A stretch of 22,272 bases of DNA from a virus. The position numbers and the translations under genes are program-made. Below are positions 1 to 8,295 of this stretch, piece after piece (position 1 is the stretch's first letter; each line of letters opens with the position of its first letter). The stretch is from the IMG/VR virus record IMGVR_UViG_3300046812_000468, positions 1 to 22,272 of that record. One strand, 5' to 3'. The notes beneath the pieces are model-generated. The model ran no database searches. It saw only the letters and a program-made list of their open reading frames with translations, and was not told the DNA's origin.

Positions 1-2865
1 GCGACGACGCCCAACACCGGCAAATTCACCACGCTGTCCGCGACGTCGATCAACAGCACACCTATCGGCCCCACGACGCCCAGCACGGGCGCCTTCACCA
101 CTTTGAGCGCCAATGGCGCGGCGACGTTCACAGGCTCGCTGACGGCCTCGCCAGCCAGCGCCAACGTCACGTTTTCACCGACCGGCACCGGCACGGTCAC
201 TATCAACCCGGCGACCCTCGGCCACATCGACAACACCGCTGTCGGCGCGACCACACCCAGCACAGGCGCATTCACTAATTTGTCCGCGACCGGCACGGTG
301 TCGGGCGCCGGTTTCACCACGCTGCTGAATCCTTATGCGCTGGTCAATTCGCAAGTCTTCACGGGGACGCCCTCGCTGCCGACCGGCACGATTGGCGTGA
401 CGCAGGCGACGGCCACCAACAACACGACGCTGGCGACTACGGCCTTCGTCAAGGCGCAGGCTTATCTGACCGCCAACCAGAGCATCGCGCTGACCGGCGA
501 TGTTACCGGGTCTGGAGCCACGTCCATCGCCTCGACGGTGGTGCAGCTTCAGGGCCGACCGCTCGCCGCCACCGCGCCTGTCAGCGGCAACCTGATGGGC
601 TGGAACGGCTCGACGTGGGGTCCGGTCGCGGCTGGCGCGGTGTCGGCTGGCGGCACCAACGGCCAGATCCAGTACAACAACGGCGGCGTCCTCGGCGGCT
701 TGACGCTGAACGGCACCGGCAATCCGGTTGGCACGACCAGTCCCACTTTCGCAGGCTCGGTGGTTATCAATGGCACGGCGCTCGGCAGTGTCGCGGGCAA
801 CTCGCAGATCATCTTCTCGCCGGGTTCAACCGACACCAATGGCGAGGCGCTGCGCACGGAAATCCAGCGCAAGTCGGCAGGATCGGATTGGAGCACCGCC
901 GCTTGGCAGATCTACCGTCAGGTAGACGCCACCAAGATGGGTTATCTGGAATTTGGAAATGGAAGCTCCAAGCCGATAGCTTTTGGCAATGGCGTCACTG
1001 AATTTATGAGTTTAGACAACACTGGATATTTGAATGTTCTTAAAGGCGTGGGCGCTGGCGGTAATATAACTAGCTCTGTTGCTAACGCCGCTCTCATTGT
1101 GAGCAAGACGGCCAGTGGGCAAAATGCGTCTGTCTACGGTCAAATCAACGCGCTTAATCGTTGGCAAATGTCGCTGGCCGACGTTGCTGCGGAAAGCAGT
1201 GGCAACGCAGGGTCTAATTTTTCAATAAACCGCTTCAACGACGCCGGAACATACATTGACACGCCGTTTGCGATCAATCGCGCTTCTGGCATCTCTATAT
1301 TTTCGCAGGCGGTTGCTGCTGCGAGTTACACGGTAAACGCCCTAGCCGCTACCGATGCCGCTCTTTATCTAAATAAGCCTGCATCTGGTCGAGCTTCAAC
1401 TGTGTACGGCCAGATGGCTGGCTCCACTCGCTGGGGCATGAACTTTGGCGACAGCACTGCTGAAGCTACCGGCAGCGTCGGGTCCAATTTCGGCCTAGCC
1501 AGATTTGACAATACGGGCGCGTTCATCGACACGCCGTTTCAGATGATTCGCTCGACAGGTCAGGCGTATTTCACTCAGGCGCTGAACGCTCAAGCAGGCA
1601 TCATCATAAATTATGCGAATCCGGTCATTCTTATCGGCAAAACCGCCAGTGGACAGAGCAACTCCATTTACGGGCAGACCGCTAATGTCACCCGCTGGCA
1701 GCAACAATTAGGAGACGGTACGGCTGAAGGCGGCAGCAATCTTGGCTCCAATTATGTGCTGTCCACTTATTCCGACGCGGGTGCTGCTGTAGGCAATCCG
1801 TTAGTTATTGAACGCTCTTCTGGCTATATCCGGTTAAATGGCAACGGAGCCACCCCTACCGCAGCATCTACTGCGCCTTTTGGTCACAGCCAGATTGTGC
1901 TCAACAAGGCTGGATCGACAAAAACATGCAATATTGTTGGTCAAAACAACGGTTCGGCTAGATGGGAAATCGATATTGGAAATACCATTGCAGAGAGCGG
2001 CAGCAATGCCGGATCTGATTTTGCCATAGCAAGGTTTAGTGATACTGGTGCAGGTATAGACTATCCGTTATCCATACTTCGCTCAAGTGGCACTGTAACT
2101 ATATCTGGGTCCGCCGTGATTGGCAGCAATGCTACCGTTAGCGGAAATCTTACATCTGGCTCACTTGCTACAACAGGCGGTCAGGTAACAATATTCCAAC
2201 AGTCAGGTAATTCTTTTTTGAATGTGTGCGACAGCGCCGGTAACAACGGCGGCTCATACAATATGTGCGTTCGCGGACTTGGCAGCGCGTTTGCCGCTCA
2301 AGTTAACATGAATGTATTCACTATTGCAGCCGCATCTACTGTTTGCAATGGAAATCTATCCCTAACCGCCGTCAACACTAGAGTTGACTCCCTCGGCGGC
2401 TTTTTGTGCCGGTTTGGACTTAACGGCAGCGCGCTCGGCAATGTGTTCAGCATCGCCTACAACTCTGGCCCCACATACATTTACATCGACACTACCAACA
2501 TGGGAGCGGTGACGTTTACGTCCGACTACCGCATCAAGCAGAACATTGCGCCGCTGCCGTCGATGTGGGACCGCGCCAAGACGCTGAATCCAATTCGCTA
2601 TGAGCATAAGGATTGGACGCCCGAATGGGCGACGCCGAAGGAAAACGGCGACGCGCCAGATCCGATGTTTGTCGCGGATGGCAAAGAGCGGTGGGGCTTC
2701 GTCGCGCACGAGCTTCAAGAAACGCTGATCGAAGACGCGGCGACTGGCGTCAAGGATGAGCAGAACCTGATCCAGTCGCCCAATCCGTGGACAGTGATCG
2801 CCGTTCTCACCAAAGCATTGCAAGAGGCAATGGCGCGCATCGAGGCGCTGGAGGCAAGAGCATGA
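1..2865 (+). CDS. Tail fibre / tail spike with C-terminal S74 chaperone domain (5' partial)
   Basis: The frame is open from the first base, so the gene starts upstream of the window. The N-terminal visible part carries degenerate repeats of the type TTPSTGAFTxLSAxG (near 1, 70 and 247), common in phage fibre shafts, followed by the TTLATTAFV-type segment near 427. Between about 1084 and 2113 lie four units of about 89 residues. The C-terminus has an S74 intramolecular chaperone domain: SDYRIKQNI near 2521, GFVAHELQE near 2698 and a final coiled-coil-like helix EAMARIEALEARA. In this family the domain drives trimerisation and usually cleaves itself off between Ser and Asp. Its role is inferred to be host-receptor contact at the virion surface. 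It overlaps the endolysin start in an ATGA. The repeat region is visibly richer in A/T codons than either end. Confidence 0.88.
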   Translation, partial: ATTPNTGKFTTLSATSINSTPIGPTTPSTGAFTTLSANGAATFTGSLTASPASANVTFSPTGTGTVTINPATLGHIDNTAVGATTPSTGAFTNLSATGTVSGAGFTTLLNPYALVNSQVFTGTPSLPTGTIGVTQATATNNTTLATTAFVKAQAYLTANQSIALTGDVTGSGATSIASTVVQLQGRPLAATAPVSGNLMGWNGSTWGPVAAGAVSAGGTNGQIQYNNGGVLGGLTLNGTGNPVGTTSPTFAGSVVINGTALGSVAGNSQIIFSPGSTDTNGEALRTEIQRKSAGSDWSTAAWQIYRQVDATKMGYLEFGNGSSKPIAFGNGVTEFMSLDNTGYLNVLKGVGAGGNITSSVANAALIVSKTASGQNASVYGQINALNRWQMSLADVAAESSGNAGSNFSINRFNDAGTYIDTPFAINRASGISIFSQAVAAASYTVNALAATDAALYLNKPASGRASTVYGQMAGSTRWGMNFGDSTAEATGSVGSNFGLARFDNTGAFIDTPFQMIRSTGQAYFTQALNAQAGIIINYANPVILIGKTASGQSNSIYGQTANVTRWQQQLGDGTAEGGSNLGSNYVLSTYSDAGAAVGNPLVIERSSGYIRLNGNGATPTAASTAPFGHSQIVLNKAGSTKTCNIVGQNNGSARWEIDIGNTIAESGSNAGSDFAIARFSDTGAGIDYPLSILRSSGTVTISGSAVIGSNATVSGNLTSGSLATTGGQVTIFQQSGNSFLNVCDSAGNNGGSYNMCVRGLGSAFAAQVNMNVFTIAAASTVCNGNLSLTAVNTRVDSLGGFLCRFGLNGSALGNVFSIAYNSGPTYIYIDTTNMGAVTFTSDYRIKQNIAPLPSMWDRAKTLNPIRYEHKDWTPEWATPKENGDAPDPMFVADGKERWGFVAHELQETLIEDAATGVKDEQNLIQSPNPWTVIAVLTKALQEAMARIEALEARA
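1084..2113 (+). repeat. Four tandem ~89-residue repeats in the fibre shaft
   Basis: Protein-level repeats within the fibre gene. Each unit has the pattern (S/N/G)K-x-ASG, then YGQ or VGQ, then RW, then AE-x-x-(S/G)N-x-GS(N/D), then a (R/Y)(F/S)(N/D/S)-x-(A/T)GA stretch, then P, then R(A/S)(S/T)G. The conserved (S/N/G)K position falls at 1102, 1372, 1636 and 1903, giving periods of 90, 88 and 89 codons. DNA identity between units is low, so the repeats are old or under protein-level selection. They probably form successive structural blocks of the trimeric shaft. Confidence 0.8.
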
Positions 2866-3473
2866 CAATCGACAGAGAGTTTTTCTTCGACACCGTCCGC
2901 GATGAGCTATTCAGCGGCGGGATGTTGCAGTCCCAAGTGGACGGCATGAACAATCTGCTCAACATCTGGGAGGCCGACTACGCCGCCGCCAATCCGCGCG
3001 ACGGCGATATGTGGCTGTCTTACGGGCTGGCGACCGTCTATCACGAAAGCGCGCAGACCATGCAACCGATCGAGGAGTATGGTCAGGGCGAGGGTCACAG
3101 CTATGCCGACCCGACCGGCCCTTACGGCCAGTCCTATTACGGGCGCGGCCATGTTCAGCTGACGTGGTACGACAACTATGTGAAAGGCGAGGAGGTCTTC
3201 AAGAAGAAGTTCGACCGCAACGTGCCGATGGTCAAATATCCGCATCGCATGCTCGAGGAAGAGACGTCGGCGGTGATCCTGTTCGAAGGCATGATCGACG
3301 GCTGGTTCACCGGCGTCGGCCTGCCGGATTATTTTAATGCGGCTACGGGTGAAGAAGACCCGTATAATGCCCGCAAAATCATCAATGGTCTCGACAGGGC
3401 CGAGACTATCGAGGGCTATTATTGGGAATTTAAGGGCGCCATCAGGCATCAGGATGAAGTCGTGGACGTTTAA
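2862..3473 (+). CDS. GH19-type endolysin (chitinase-like muramidase)
   Basis: 203 residues. Phage members of this family cut the glycan strands of peptidoglycan at the end of infection. The start is chosen at the ATG that overlaps the fibre stop (ATGA), with GGAGG seven bases upstream; a longer frame from 2787 would lie wholly inside the fibre gene. The N-terminus has the SQVDGMNNLLN-type segment typical of these lysins. YHESAQTMQPIEEYG (from about residue 60) holds the expected catalytic Glu62 and a second acidic pair Glu71/72. GRGHVQLTWYDNY (94-106) is the family signature. There is no signal peptide, so release would need the holin-like protein encoded by the overlapping next gene. GH19 assignment is by motif only. 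Confidence 0.85.
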   Translation: MTIDREFFFDTVRDELFSGGMLQSQVDGMNNLLNIWEADYAAANPRDGDMWLSYGLATVYHESAQTMQPIEEYGQGEGHSYADPTGPYGQSYYGRGHVQLTWYDNYVKGEEVFKKKFDRNVPMVKYPHRMLEEETSAVILFEGMIDGWFTGVGLPDYFNAATGEEDPYNARKIINGLDRAETIEGYYWEFKGAIRHQDEVVDV

Positions 3474-3666
3474 TATCGCGGTGTTGATCGCCGTGTTGAC
3501 CGCAGCCACCGATGGCACCATCGCGTGGCCCGGCGTCCTTGTGTCGCCAGAAAATATTGTTCAGCTTCAAAAGGTGCTGGAGGCTATATTGAGCGTGTGG
3601 GCGATTGCGCTGCCGTTCATGCTGAAGGCTGGCGAGATTGCGCCGCCCAGCAATCGAGAGGAATGA
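3454..3666 (+). CDS. Holin-like small membrane protein
   Basis: 70 residues, beginning inside the last 20 bases of the endolysin gene with an AGG just upstream of the ATG. A longer frame exists from 3337, but it runs through the endolysin gene and lacks a site near its start. Two hydrophobic stretches are visible: TFNIAVLIAVLTAAT near the N-terminus and ILSVWAIALPFMLKAG near residues 43-58, followed by a short polar tail. Position directly after an endolysin without a signal peptide, plus two membrane segments, suggests a holin that lets the endolysin reach the cell wall. No family-specific motif is recognised, so a generic membrane protein is possible. Confidence 0.55.
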   Translation: MKSWTFNIAVLIAVLTAATDGTIAWPGVLVSPENIVQLQKVLEAILSVWAIALPFMLKAGEIAPPSNREE

Positions 3667-3669
3667 GCC

Positions 3670-4449
3670 ATGGCCACGGTCCCCGGCACAACGCCACTCA
3701 CTTATGACAGCTATATTGACGCTGTTTCCAAGCTGGCTGTGATCAACCTCCAGACGATCAGCGGGTCGACGTCGACGATCGACCCGAATTTCGGCAACAT
3801 GATTCCCCAGATGATCAACTATGCCGAGCTTCGCATTCAGCGTGATCTTGATCTGCTGCCCCTTCAAACCACAGCTCAGTATGCGCTAATATCCGGGGTC
3901 GGCTTTTTCACCATCCCAATGAATGATTTCGTCACGGTGCAGAATATTGGCATTCAGGACACGCTTGGCAAACGCAGCATCCTCACGCCGGTCAGCAAGG
4001 AATTTTTGCAAAACGTCTATCCTTCAGACGACACCGGCAGGCCAAAATTCTTTTGCGCCTCTGGCGGATCAGGTCCATCCACTGGTCCAACCGACATGGC
4101 TTACACCATCAAGCCCGCTCCCGATCAGGCTTATACCGTCTATGTGACCGGGACCACGCGCATGCCGACGCTCAACCAATACGCAGGATCCTCGCTATCC
4201 AGCACTGGGACGACTTTCATTTCGGTCTTCTTGCCGGATCTTTTCATCATGGCCAGCATGATCTTCGTCAGCGGCTACCAGCGCAATTTCAGCGCCAATA
4301 GTGATGACCCGAATATGGCGGTCAATTACGAAAAGCAGTACCAGACCCTGTTGAAGGGCGCGATGGTCGAAGAAGCGCGCAAACGCTTTCGCGCCTCGGC
4401 ATGGTCGCCCGAAGCCCCGGCGCCGGTCGCCACGCCTGTGAGGGCATGA
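3670..4449 (+). CDS. Putative head-tail adaptor / tail tube A-like protein
   Basis: 259 residues; ATG preceded by a GAGGAA-type site that overlaps the end of the holin-like gene. The N-terminal half contains IPQMINYAELRIQRDLDLLPL, a helical segment of the kind seen in podovirus adaptor proteins (T7 gp11, P22 gp4 types), followed by beta-rich sequence (FFTIPMNDFVTVQNIGI) and a C-terminal helix with basic residues (EEARKRFRASAW). The next gene is a large nozzle-like protein, the same order as gp11-gp12 in T7-like phages. It would sit between portal and nozzle in the virion. The functional call rests on size, order and weak motif resemblance. Confidence 0.6.
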   Translation: MATVPGTTPLTYDSYIDAVSKLAVINLQTISGSTSTIDPNFGNMIPQMINYAELRIQRDLDLLPLQTTAQYALISGVGFFTIPMNDFVTVQNIGIQDTLGKRSILTPVSKEFLQNVYPSDDTGRPKFFCASGGSGPSTGPTDMAYTIKPAPDQAYTVYVTGTTRMPTLNQYAGSSLSSTGTTFISVFLPDLFIMASMIFVSGYQRNFSANSDDPNMAVNYEKQYQTLLKGAMVEEARKRFRASAWSPEAPAPVATPVRA

Positions 4450-4450
4450 C

Positions 4451-6658
4451 ATGCCTCACCAGACTTTCAAACTCAATCCCGGCGTCAACACCAATGAGAC
4501 GCCTGTCCTCAATCAGGCTTCGGTCGCGGAATGCAACTTGATCCGCTTCAAGCCAGATCCGCAGCTTGGCGCTCTGGTCGAAAAATTGGGTGGTTGGAAG
4601 CCTTACGGAAATCTGCCTTACATGCCCTCGATCCCGCGCTCGATGTGGGCGTGGGAGGATCTTGACGTCAATGGCTGGCTGGCCATCGGCATGCAGTCAA
4701 ATCCAATGCCGAGCGGCCCGGCGGCGCTCACCGCCTATTCTCCGACCGGCGGGACGCCGCCGGGGACGCCGATCACTTACAATGTCACGCCGGGATTCAT
4801 TGAAACCAATCCCGGCGTCAATTTCGCGACCACGGCCGGAAGCCCGATTGTCGCAATCGCTGATCCGACCACTGCGGCTGGTTACCCGAGCGGCCTGCTG
4901 CTTTCGCCAAATGATGCGGTCTATATCACTGAGCACGTCGCGATCGGCGGCATCATTCTCTATGGCACCTATGCGATTTCAGCTGTTCTGGGCTCCGGTC
5001 ATTACCAGATCATAGCGCACGACATCCTCGGAAATCCGCAGCCAGCGGTCACGACAGTTGCGGCGCCCGGCGGCGTAGTCCCCAAATTGACATCAACCAC
5101 CAGTTCGGCGGTGATTTCGGTACACCTCCCCGCTCATGGTTTTACGGTCAATAGCATTTTTACAGTTCTCATTCCGACCGTTGTTGGCGATCTTACGGTC
5201 TATGGCGACTACGACATCATCACTGTCACGGGCGTGGACGATTTCACAATTCAGGCCAACATCACCACAGCGGCGGGGACTAGCGTCTTTATCAATGGCG
5301 GCAATGTTCGCCTGCTTTACAACAAGAGCAGCCCGCCGGGCGGCACTCTCATCGGCTATGGCGTCGGCCCATACGGCGCCAAGGGTTATGGCACCGGGCA
5401 GGCGGTTTCGGTCTATCTCGGCACTCCGGTCAATGCGCGAGACTGGGCGCTCGATAACTGGGGCGAAACTCTGCTCGCCAATCCTGAAGGCGCAGTTATT
5501 GATTCAGTTGGCGTGTCGGGTATTTTTCAATGGACGCCGAATAGCGGCATGGGTGTGGCGACGCTTATTCCGCAAGCGCCGCCAGTTAACGATGGGTTTT
5601 TCGTCGCCATGCCGCAGCGCCAGATCGTGGCGTGGGGCTCAACTTTCAGCGGCATTCAAGACCCGCTGCTGATCCGCTGGTGTGACGTCAACGACTACAC
5701 CACTTGGGTCGGCACCGTCGTCAATCAGGCCGGATCTTATCGCCTGCCCAAAGGCTCCAAGATCGTGGCCGGGCTGCAATCGTCGCAACAGGCGATCATC
5801 TGGACCGATCTTGCGGTCTGGACGATGCAGTACATCTCCCAGCCCTACATCTACAGCTTCAACGAAGTCTCGACCGGCTGCGGCCTGATCGCCCAGAAAG
5901 CCGCAGGCACCCTGTTCGGCGTCGCTTATTGGATGAGCCAGTCGCAGTTTTTCAAGATGGATGGCGGCGGTGTGGCGCCGATTCAATGCCCGGTCTGGGA
6001 TGTGATTTTTCAGAACCTTGATCCTAACAATCTCGATAAGATCCGTTTTGCGCCCAACTCGCAATTTGGCGAGGTGGCGTGGCATTTCCCGTCGAAAAAC
6101 GGCAACGGCGAAAATGATTCCTATGTCAAGTATCACACGATCCTCGGCGTCTGGGATTACAGCCTCGCGCCCCTCAATCCTCCACCGGCGAACGCCTTGC
6201 CATCCGGCTTGGCGCGCTCGTCATGGATCAACCAGAGCGTCCTTGGGCCGCCGCTTGCCGCCGGGCCAGATCCGATCACTGGGCAGATCTATATTTACCA
6301 GCATGAAGTCGGAACGGATGCTGGCAATTATCCGATGTCATCATGGTTCAGATCCGGCTTTTTCGCGCTTTCTGACGCCGATGTGAAGACCTTCATTGAT
6401 GAAGTCTGGCCGGACATGAAATGGGGATATTACGGCGGCTCTCAGAGCGCGACGGTCAGCATCTCATTCAACGTCAAGAATTATCCAAGTCAAAACCCGA
6501 TTCAGATCGGGCCGTTTGGATTGAGGCAGGGCATCGATTTTATCTCTCCGCGCGTCCGCGGGCGGCTTGTCCAGATCCAGCTCGTGAGTAATGACGTCGG
6601 CTCATTCTGGCGCATGGGCGGCATGAGATACAGGGGGTCGCCAGATGGGCGTTACTAA
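4451..6658 (+). CDS. Putative tail nozzle / packaged-DNA stabilisation protein
   Basis: 735 residues, starting one base after the previous stop, with an AGGG seven bases upstream. The N-terminus has the pattern LVEKLGGWKPYG near residues 42-53, like the 'LR-FPG' opening of P22 gp10-type and T7 gp12-type proteins. The middle has PLLIRWCDVNDYTTWVG followed by LPKGSKIVAGL and a run of beta-blade-like segments (AIIWTDLAVWTMQYI; GVAYWMSQSQFFKMDGGG), consistent with a beta-propeller nozzle at the tail tip. It is beta-strand and Gly/Pro rich, with no signal peptide. Gene order (adaptor, nozzle, then ejection proteins) supports the call. The exact family is not certain. Confidence 0.6.
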   Translation: MPHQTFKLNPGVNTNETPVLNQASVAECNLIRFKPDPQLGALVEKLGGWKPYGNLPYMPSIPRSMWAWEDLDVNGWLAIGMQSNPMPSGPAALTAYSPTGGTPPGTPITYNVTPGFIETNPGVNFATTAGSPIVAIADPTTAAGYPSGLLLSPNDAVYITEHVAIGGIILYGTYAISAVLGSGHYQIIAHDILGNPQPAVTTVAAPGGVVPKLTSTTSSAVISVHLPAHGFTVNSIFTVLIPTVVGDLTVYGDYDIITVTGVDDFTIQANITTAAGTSVFINGGNVRLLYNKSSPPGGTLIGYGVGPYGAKGYGTGQAVSVYLGTPVNARDWALDNWGETLLANPEGAVIDSVGVSGIFQWTPNSGMGVATLIPQAPPVNDGFFVAMPQRQIVAWGSTFSGIQDPLLIRWCDVNDYTTWVGTVVNQAGSYRLPKGSKIVAGLQSSQQAIIWTDLAVWTMQYISQPYIYSFNEVSTGCGLIAQKAAGTLFGVAYWMSQSQFFKMDGGGVAPIQCPVWDVIFQNLDPNNLDKIRFAPNSQFGEVAWHFPSKNGNGENDSYVKYHTILGVWDYSLAPLNPPPANALPSGLARSSWINQSVLGPPLAAGPDPITGQIYIYQHEVGTDAGNYPMSSWFRSGFFALSDADVKTFIDEVWPDMKWGYYGGSQSATVSISFNVKNYPSQNPIQIGPFGLRQGIDFISPRVRGRLVQIQLVSNDVGSFWRMGGMRYRGSPDGRY

Positions 6659-6743
6659 CCATAACGTGGTGTTCGACATTGTGATGGCGGTGGTGATCAT
6701 TATCCTCGTCGCGTGGCTGTTCACGCGCGAAAGAAGGGATTGA
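6645..6743 (+). CDS. 32-residue single-pass membrane peptide
   Basis: A small gene starting inside the last 14 bases of the nozzle gene. AGGGGG lies about seven bases before the ATG, and the stop is followed three bases later by the next ATG. The product has a short polar N-terminus (MGVTNHN), one continuous hydrophobic segment of about 19 residues (VVFDIVMAVVIIILVAWLF) and a charged tail TRERRD. This gives N-out/C-in topology by the positive-inside rule. No family is recognised. It could be a minor virion membrane peptide, a pinholin-like or holin-modulating peptide, or a small host-membrane effector. The spacing and ribosome site make it a likely real gene. Confidence 0.65.
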   Translation: MGVTNHNVVFDIVMAVVIIILVAWLFTRERRD

Positions 6744-6746
6744 TCG

Positions 6747-7118
6747 ATGACTGCCTCGCTTTCCGACATCCTGTCCGCCACCAAAAATATCGTCACGGCG
6801 ATCAACGACCAGTCGCGCGAGACGCTGCTGATCGCCGGGTCGCAAGTCATGGCGGCGCTGACCGCAGAGACGCTGGTTGCGCCGGGACAAGGCCGCATCG
6901 CTGTCGTCAGCGTGGTGGTCGCCGGAAGCGCCACTGGCATGGCCTATGACGGCTCCGCTGTCGGCGCGCACACCTTGCCGCTTTTCGTGATCCCGGCGGC
7001 GGTGGGCGTTTATGTGGTCAATCTGCCTTACAATCTCGGCCTGATTATTGTGCCCGGCACAAGCCAGAAGGTCACGGTCAGCTATTCGACGCGCGTCTAC
7101 CCCGGAGGGAACCAGTGA
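6747..7118 (+). CDS. Hypothetical small virion-associated protein
   Basis: 123 residues; AAGGGA upstream of the ATG, and its stop overlaps the next start (TGATG). The N-terminal 35 residues are a predicted amphipathic helix (LSDILSATKNIVTAINDQSRETLL). The rest is beta-rich with many Val/Ile/Gly residues (GRIAVVSVVVAGSATGMAYDG; LGLIIVPGTSQKVTVSYSTRVY), suggesting a small beta-sandwich. I do not recognise a named family. The helix-plus-sandwich design and the location between tail and ejection genes suggest a structural or decoration protein, but this is an inference. Confidence 0.6.
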   Translation: MTASLSDILSATKNIVTAINDQSRETLLIAGSQVMAALTAETLVAPGQGRIAVVSVVVAGSATGMAYDGSAVGAHTLPLFVIPAAVGVYVVNLPYNLGLIIVPGTSQKVTVSYSTRVYPGGNQ

Positions 7119-7798
7119 TGCCCCTGATCAAGAGCGGGTCGAAACAGGCGGTCAGCCGGAACATTCGGACAGAAATCGGCGCGGGCAAGCCGCAGAAGCA
7201 GGCGATCGCCATTGCGCTCGACGTCGCGCGCCGCGCGCACCGCGATGCTGGTGGTCCGTCACAAGCCTTGCCGCCGCTTGCCATGCCTGTGAAGACGCAG
7301 CCATACCCGAGCGCCAAAATCCATACTGGCGCAATTCATTCGGCCGTTGCCGGGCGCACTGATCATCTGCCGGTCACCGTGCCTTCGGGGAGCTATGTAA
7401 TTCCAGCCGACATCGTTTCCGCCATGGGTGAGGGCAACACCAATAGCGGATTCAAGATCATGAAGCGCGCCTTTGCCGGGCTTCCTTATGGAGCCAAGGG
7501 CCGAGAGCCCTACGGTCACGAAGGAGGGCCTTATGGGGCAGGAAGCAGTCCTTACAACCGCGACGTGGGAAAGCCTTATGGCGAGCCAATGCCCGGCCAT
7601 GCTGAAGGCGGAAAAACCGGTAAGGACGTCAAAGTCGTGGTTGCGGGCGGCGAATACACGCTCACGCCTGAAGAGGTAACGCGAGTGGGCGATGGCGATA
7701 TGGAGCGCGGTCATCGCGTCCTTGACGATTTTGTGAAACAATACCGGGCGCACACGATCAAAACGCTGCAGAAATTGCCCGGTCCAAAGAAGGACTGA
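7118..7798 (+). CDS. Phage protein with KPQKQAIAIAL motif and internal duplication, function unknown
   Basis: 226 residues from the ATG, which overlaps the previous stop as TGATG, with GGAGG nine bases upstream; a GTG one codon earlier is possible. The N-terminus (IKSGSKQAVSRNIRTEI, then KPQKQAIAIALDVARRA) is a basic segment I associate with small phage proteins of unknown function. Two related blocks follow: PSGSYVIPADIVSAMGEGN with SGFKIM near residue 90, and AGGEYTLTPEEVTRVGDGD with RGHRVL near residue 185, which look like a duplication. Between them lies a Gly/Tyr-rich stretch with repeated PYG (GLPYGAKG, REPYGHEG, GGPYGAG, GKPYGEP). It sits just before a GNAT-like gene and an ejection gene. 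No function is known to me. Confidence 0.65.
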   Translation: MPLIKSGSKQAVSRNIRTEIGAGKPQKQAIAIALDVARRAHRDAGGPSQALPPLAMPVKTQPYPSAKIHTGAIHSAVAGRTDHLPVTVPSGSYVIPADIVSAMGEGNTNSGFKIMKRAFAGLPYGAKGREPYGHEGGPYGAGSSPYNRDVGKPYGEPMPGHAEGGKTGKDVKVVVAGGEYTLTPEEVTRVGDGDMERGHRVLDDFVKQYRAHTIKTLQKLPGPKKD

Positions 7799-7801
7799 AA
7801 A

Positions 7802-8290
7802 ATGGAAGACATCAGGGTTCGCATAGGCGGCCCGGCGGACGTCCATAATTTCATGGATCTGACTTTCTTGTGCTCGGAAGAGAACGGCCTGCTGGCGCCG
7901 AGCACGGCAAAAATCCTGAATGAGGTGTGGGCCAGCCTGAACTATAACCGCGGCTTGATTGGCGTGATTGGCGAGCCCGGCGAGCTGCTCGAGGCGGGCA
8001 TTTTACTGCGCGTCGACAGCATGCCGTATTCGGATGAGCAGATCCTATGCGAGCGCGCGATCTTTGTGCGGCCGGAATTTCGATCGGCAAAAGGCGGCCG
8101 GGCCAGTCGACTGTGTGAATTTGCCAAGAGCACGGCTGACAAACTCGAGATGCCCCTGCTTATTGGTGTTTTGTCAACACATCGCGCTGCTGGTAAGGTG
8201 CGCCTATACGAGCGCCACTTCGGAAAACCCGCCGGAGCCTATTGGCTCTACGGCGCAAAAACTGGCCATACATTTGAGATGGCGGAGTAG
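7802..8290 (+). CDS. GNAT-family acetyltransferase-like protein
   Basis: 162 residues; AAGGA eight bases before the ATG, three-base gap from the previous stop. The fold pattern of GNAT enzymes is visible: an N-terminal strand-helix (IRVRIGGPADVHNFMDL), central strands (LIGVIGEPGELLEAGILLRV), then the acetyl-CoA motif region IFVRPEFRSAKGGRASRLCEFA (residues 87-108), where RSAKGGRA replaces the usual R/Q-x-x-G-x-G/A loop. It ends with a KVRLYERHFGKPAGAYWLYG segment like the family C-terminus. Such genes occur in the structural regions of some phages and may modify a virion or host protein. The substrate cannot be told. Confidence 0.7.
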   Translation: MEDIRVRIGGPADVHNFMDLTFLCSEENGLLAPSTAKILNEVWASLNYNRGLIGVIGEPGELLEAGILLRVDSMPYSDEQILCERAIFVRPEFRSAKGGRASRLCEFAKSTADKLEMPLLIGVLSTHRAAGKVRLYERHFGKPAGAYWLYGAKTGHTFEMAE

Positions 8291-8295
8291 AGGCC

